Assembly: GCA_051209155.1 (NCBI GenBank)
Contig: JBPJGB010000006.1
Length of the DNA: 64,000 bases
DNA from: Actomonas sp051209155
GTDB taxonomy: Bacteria; Verrucomicrobiota; Verrucomicrobiia; Opitutales; Opitutaceae
Reading direction: 5' to 3' (one strand)
Both the position numbers and the translations under genes were made by a program. Of this stretch, positions 60,762 to 64,000 are shown one piece after another; position 1 is the first letter of the stretch, and each line of letters starts with the position of its first letter. The notes under the pieces are model-generated. The model saw only the letters and a list, made by a program, of their open reading frames with translations. It was not told the DNA's origin and searched no databases.

Positions 60762-63707
60762 ATGTTGCTCCCTCGCCCTGTCGTTTTCTGCGCCTTGCTG
60801 TTCGCGGCAATTCAACTGACGGCGACCGCGACTCCCCGCGAACGACTTTCGCTCAACGACAGTTGGCGTTTCCACAAATACGACTCCGCCGATCAGGCCG
60901 ATCCGCTCATCTACGACGTGCGTCCCGATGACTCCGAGGCACGCGACGATCGACCGGCTGACGAGCGGCCGACCGAGGCGGTTGACGTCGAAGCGCACCA
61001 ACTCGTGCTCAAGCCGTGGATTCTCCCCAGTGGCAACGCCTTCATCAAGGACCCGGCCAAGCGCCACACCCGGCCTGAGGGCGATCCGGGCAGCGACTTC
61101 CCCTTTGTGCAGGACGACTTTGATGACTCCGCCTGGGAAGTGGTCACCCTGCCGCATGACTGGGCAGTCAACGGACCGTTCTACGCTGGCGACCCCGCAC
61201 CGGTCGGCGGAGGCATGGGGCGACTGCCGAGTCCCGGGGTGGCGTGGTATCGGCGCGACCTGGATATTCCGGCGTCAGACGCGGGCCGCACCATCACGCT
61301 GGAGGTCGACGGTGCCATGTCCTACGCCATGGTCTGGCTCAATGGCCACCTCGTGGGCGGCTGGCCCTTCGGTTACGCTTCCTTCCAGCTCGACCTCACC
61401 CCCTACGTGAATTTCGGCGGTGCCAACCAGCTCGCCATCCGCCTGGACAACCCGCCCAATTCCTCACGCTGGTATCCCGGCGGCGGCCTTTATCGCAACG
61501 TCTGGCTCACCAAGACCAACCCCGTGCAGGTCGCGCAGTGGGGCACCTTCATCACCACCCGCGACGTGTCGACCGAGTCGGCGACGATCGATTTGGAGCT
61601 GTTTATCCAAAACCAAGGTGATGCGGAGGCGACGGTCACGGCCGAGACGACGATCGAATTTGAGGGCAGCGTCGTGGCGCGGTTCGCCGACCGCGAGACC
61701 AAGGTCGGTCCGGGCGCAAAACAGCGCATCGCCACGACCGTGACCCTGGAGAATCCGCGGCTCTGGGGCCCGCCGCCGAACCAAACGCCCAACCTCTACC
61801 GCGCCGTCACCACCCTGCGCCAGGGCGACAAGATCGTCGACCACTACAAGACCCGCTTCGGTATCCGCACCCTCGAGTTTCACGCCACCAAGGGGCTCTT
61901 CGTGAATGGCGAGCACATCACCTTCCAGGGCGTCAACCAGCACCACGATCTTGGCGCGCTGGGGGCGGCCTTTAACGTGCGCGCCGCCGAGCGCCAGCTC
62001 GAGGTCCTGCGCGAGGCCGGCGTGAACGCGATCCGCATGGCCCACAACCCGCCGGCGCCCGAGCTGCTCGAACTCACCGATCGCGTGGGCTTCCTCGTCA
62101 TCAACGAAAGTTTCGATGCCTGGGAGCGCAAAAAGCCGCCGCTCGACTTTCACCTCATCTTCCCCGACTGGAGCGAGCCCGACATGCGCGCGCTCGTGCG
62201 GCGCGACCGCAACAGCCCGTCGGTCATCATGTGGAGCACGGGCAACGAGGTCGGCGAACAATACACCGGGGAAGCCGGCGCCGCCGTGGCGCAGCGCCTG
62301 CACGACATCACCAAGGACGAGGACCCGACGCGCCCCACGGCGGCGTCATTCAACTTTGCCAAACCGCACATGCCGATCGTCGGCGTCATGGACACCATCA
62401 CGCTCAATTACCAGGGCGAGGGCATCCGCAATGCGCCGGCCTACGCGCACCTGCAGGGCATCAACACCCCGCCGCTGTATCCGGCTTTTCACGACGCCTT
62501 TCCGGCCAAGATGATCATCAGCAGCGAAAACGCCGCCGCCGTCAGCAGCCGCGGTGAATACCTCTTCCCGGTTACCGACGGCATCAGCGCCCCGGTCGAG
62601 ACTGGCAAGGGCGGTGATCCGGTGACCCAACACGTGAGTGCCTACGAGCTCTACACCGCCCCCTTCGGCTCCTCGGCCGACAAGGTGCTCGGTTCGCTCG
62701 CCCGCCACCCTTACGTCGCTGGCGGCTTCGTGTGGAGCGGTTGGGACTACCTCGGTGAACCCACGCCCTACTACGGCGCGCGTAGTTCCTACTTCGGCAT
62801 CATCGACCTCGCCGGTTTCCCCAAGGATCGCTTCTACCTCTACCAGGCCGCCTGGCGTCCGCAGTTGCCCATGGTGCACGTGCTGCCGCACTGGAACTGG
62901 CCCGACCGCGTCGGCCAGGTCACGCCGGTGCACGCCTTCACCTCCGGTGACGAAGCGGAGCTCTTCCTTAACGGTCGCTCACTCGGTCGCAAACAGAAGG
63001 GCGAGTTCGAATATCGATTGCGCTGGGACGACGTCGTCTACGAACCCGGCGAGATCAAGGTCGTCGCCTACAAGCACGGTCAATGGTGGGCCGAGCAGAC
63101 GGTAAAGACCACCGGTCCGGCGGCGAAGCTCAGCGCCGAAGCCGACCGTGCGACCATCGCCGCCGACGGTAAGGATCTCAGCTTCATCACCGTGCGCGTG
63201 CTCGATGCCAACGATGAGTTCATCCGCAACGCCAAGCCCACTCTGAGGTTTTCCATCAGCGGCCCGGGCGAAATCGTCGCCACGGACAACGGCGATCCAA
63301 CCGACCTGACGGCGTTTCCGTCGCTCGAACGCAAGGCTTTCAATGGCCTCGCACTGGCGATCGTGCGCGCGAAGACGGATGAACCCGGCGAGATCACGGT
63401 GACCGTGGAAGGGGAAGGTTTGGCATTCGGAACGACTGTGCTAACAAGTGAGATAGAGGTCGTCGTAATGGGTGCAGTTTATCAACCGGGGAGAATAGGT
63501 TTAGAGAAATCTGTTCTGACGGAGGCTATCATTCGGGCAGGCGGAATGACTGATTTGGCGAGGAGTCGTAGGGTAACGATTACTCGTGCTCATCCGGGAG
63601 GCGAAAAGGAAGTAATCCGCGTCAACCTACGGGACATCATTGCTGGCGGGACAGATTTCGATCTCAAAGCAGGGGATTTGGTATACGTTCCGGAAATGCA
63701 GGATTAA
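60762..63707 (+). CDS. Exported GH2 beta-galactosidase-like enzyme with C-terminal SLBB-like domain
   Basis: This 981-residue protein starts with a signal peptide (VVFCALLFAAIQLTATA). The GH2 order is sugar-binding jelly roll (LNDSWRFHKYDS, YRRDLDIP), Ig-like domain, TIM barrel and C-terminal beta domains. The acid/base is Glu496 in MWSTGNEVG and the probable nucleophile is Glu589 in MIISSENAA. Residues about 900-981 differ sharply: VVVMGAVYQPGRIGL, ILTEAIIRAGGM-like and DFDLKAGDLVYVPE match SLBB domains of Wza-type polysaccharide export proteins. The DNA there drops to about 48% GC. The domain seems added by recombination. A REP-like palindrome follows. Confidence 0.9.
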   Translation: MLLPRPVVFCALLFAAIQLTATATPRERLSLNDSWRFHKYDSADQADPLIYDVRPDDSEARDDRPADERPTEAVDVEAHQLVLKPWILPSGNAFIKDPAKRHTRPEGDPGSDFPFVQDDFDDSAWEVVTLPHDWAVNGPFYAGDPAPVGGGMGRLPSPGVAWYRRDLDIPASDAGRTITLEVDGAMSYAMVWLNGHLVGGWPFGYASFQLDLTPYVNFGGANQLAIRLDNPPNSSRWYPGGGLYRNVWLTKTNPVQVAQWGTFITTRDVSTESATIDLELFIQNQGDAEATVTAETTIEFEGSVVARFADRETKVGPGAKQRIATTVTLENPRLWGPPPNQTPNLYRAVTTLRQGDKIVDHYKTRFGIRTLEFHATKGLFVNGEHITFQGVNQHHDLGALGAAFNVRAAERQLEVLREAGVNAIRMAHNPPAPELLELTDRVGFLVINESFDAWERKKPPLDFHLIFPDWSEPDMRALVRRDRNSPSVIMWSTGNEVGEQYTGEAGAAVAQRLHDITKDEDPTRPTAASFNFAKPHMPIVGVMDTITLNYQGEGIRNAPAYAHLQGINTPPLYPAFHDAFPAKMIISSENAAAVSSRGEYLFPVTDGISAPVETGKGGDPVTQHVSAYELYTAPFGSSADKVLGSLARHPYVAGGFVWSGWDYLGEPTPYYGARSSYFGIIDLAGFPKDRFYLYQAAWRPQLPMVHVLPHWNWPDRVGQVTPVHAFTSGDEAELFLNGRSLGRKQKGEFEYRLRWDDVVYEPGEIKVVAYKHGQWWAEQTVKTTGPAAKLSAEADRATIAADGKDLSFITVRVLDANDEFIRNAKPTLRFSISGPGEIVATDNGDPTDLTAFPSLERKAFNGLALAIVRAKTDEPGEITVTVEGEGLAFGTTVLTSEIEVVVMGAVYQPGRIGLEKSVLTEAIIRAGGMTDLARSRRVTITRAHPGGEKEVIRVNLRDIIAGGTDFDLKAGDLVYVPEMQD

Positions 63708-63730
63708 ACGTGAGATTTGCTGTCCGGAAA

Positions 63731-63850
63731 AGCTGTAGGGCCGGCGCTTGTCGCCGTGCCGCCCCTGCCTCTCGGTCGTTTGTTTCTGTCCTGCAGGATT
63801 GCCGCAGACCCATCCCACCACGGCGCGCCGCGAGCGGCGGCCCTACAGCT
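63731..63850. repeat. REP-like palindromic element after the GH2 gene
   Basis: AGCTGTAGGGCCG (63731-63743) and CGGCCCTACAGCT (63838-63850) are perfect 13-base ends of a 120-base element related to 15952-16062. The remaining 293 bases to the window edge hold this element and the next and show no credible gene. Confidence 0.8.
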
Positions 63851-63897
63851 GGCTTTGCTTGCAGGTTGCAGCGCGGCAGTGACTAGATGCTGAGTGC

Positions 63898-63935
63898 TGT
63901 AGCCGGGGTCGGTTTCAACGCCGCTTTGAATGCCC
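63898..63935. repeat. Partial copy of the GTAGCCGG dispersed repeat
   Basis: TGTAGCCGGGGTCGGTTTCA matches the style and sequence of the repeat inside nosD (16742-16788). The complementary arm is degraded here. Confidence 0.45.
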
Positions 63936-64000
63936 TCCCATCTCGGCCTGCGGGGAGAAAGAGTTCCGAGCAAAGCGACACTCTGCCAAGATAAAGAGGA

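Overview
The window looks like a chromosome segment from a high-GC member of Verrucomicrobiota, most likely Opitutaceae-like. This is inferred from gene families, since no rRNA is present. The clues are a PEP-CTERM autotransporter-repeat protein, a TIGR02597-type protein, several exported Ig/EF-hand proteins, exported GH13 and GH2 glycosidases, and many dispersed intergenic inverted repeats. Coding density is high and no gap reaches 300 bases.

Layout. 1-711 is the 3' end of a class II ribonucleotide reductase. 751-6710 is a pair of sensor kinases. 6972-9431 is an exported GH13 amylase. 9451-24496 is a nitrogen-oxide respiration island. It has an azurin-nosZ-nosB-nosD-nosF-nosY operon on the + strand. 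Divergent from it is a Sco/cupin/DUF2249/haem-copper-like/MIP18/DUF2721 operon. It continues with a Crp/Fnr regulator, a second DUF2249 protein, nitrite ammonification genes nrfHA and a small cytochrome c. FNR-like boxes (TTGAT-N4-ATCAA type) sit at the divergent azurin/sco promoter, by the Crp/Fnr gene and before the cytochrome c. 24764-30587 holds exported proteins, 6-phosphogluconate dehydrogenase, a possible kinase-fold protein and a TonB-type protein. 30723-37746 is a molybdopterin locus (moaE, moaD, moaC, moeA, moaA) interrupted by a large Ig-domain gene.

37911-44099 encodes a 2062-residue lectin/autotransporter-repeat PEP-CTERM surface protein. 44161-48852 holds a DUF2892 protein, a Crp/Fnr regulator coupled to a glycosylase-like gene, a sigma-54 activator with a four-Cys GAF region, a YHS protein and a uracil-DNA-glycosylase-family protein. 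48835-54342 holds a BadF/GlcNAc-kinase-like protein, a lower-GC AbiEi/AbiEii toxin-antitoxin pair with an inverted-repeat operator candidate, an exported esterase, a SIS protein and a methyltransferase. 54469-63707 holds DUF481 and DUF1223 proteins, a low-GC membrane protein, an aldo-keto reductase, a split PAS/MCP receptor pair, an exported nucleosidase and a GH2 galactosidase-like enzyme whose C terminus is an SLBB-like domain.

How the parts work together. The central island would let the cell reduce N2O to N2 and nitrite to ammonium under FNR-type oxygen or NO control, with azurin and small cytochromes as candidate electron carriers. The flanks encode polysaccharide degradation, surface display and chemotactic or redox sensing. 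The most unusual points are the GH2-SLBB chimaera with a drop in GC, a dispersed repeat inside the NosD signal-peptide region, a nos cluster with no visible NosL or NosR, and a terminator whose loop contains the next gene's start codon.
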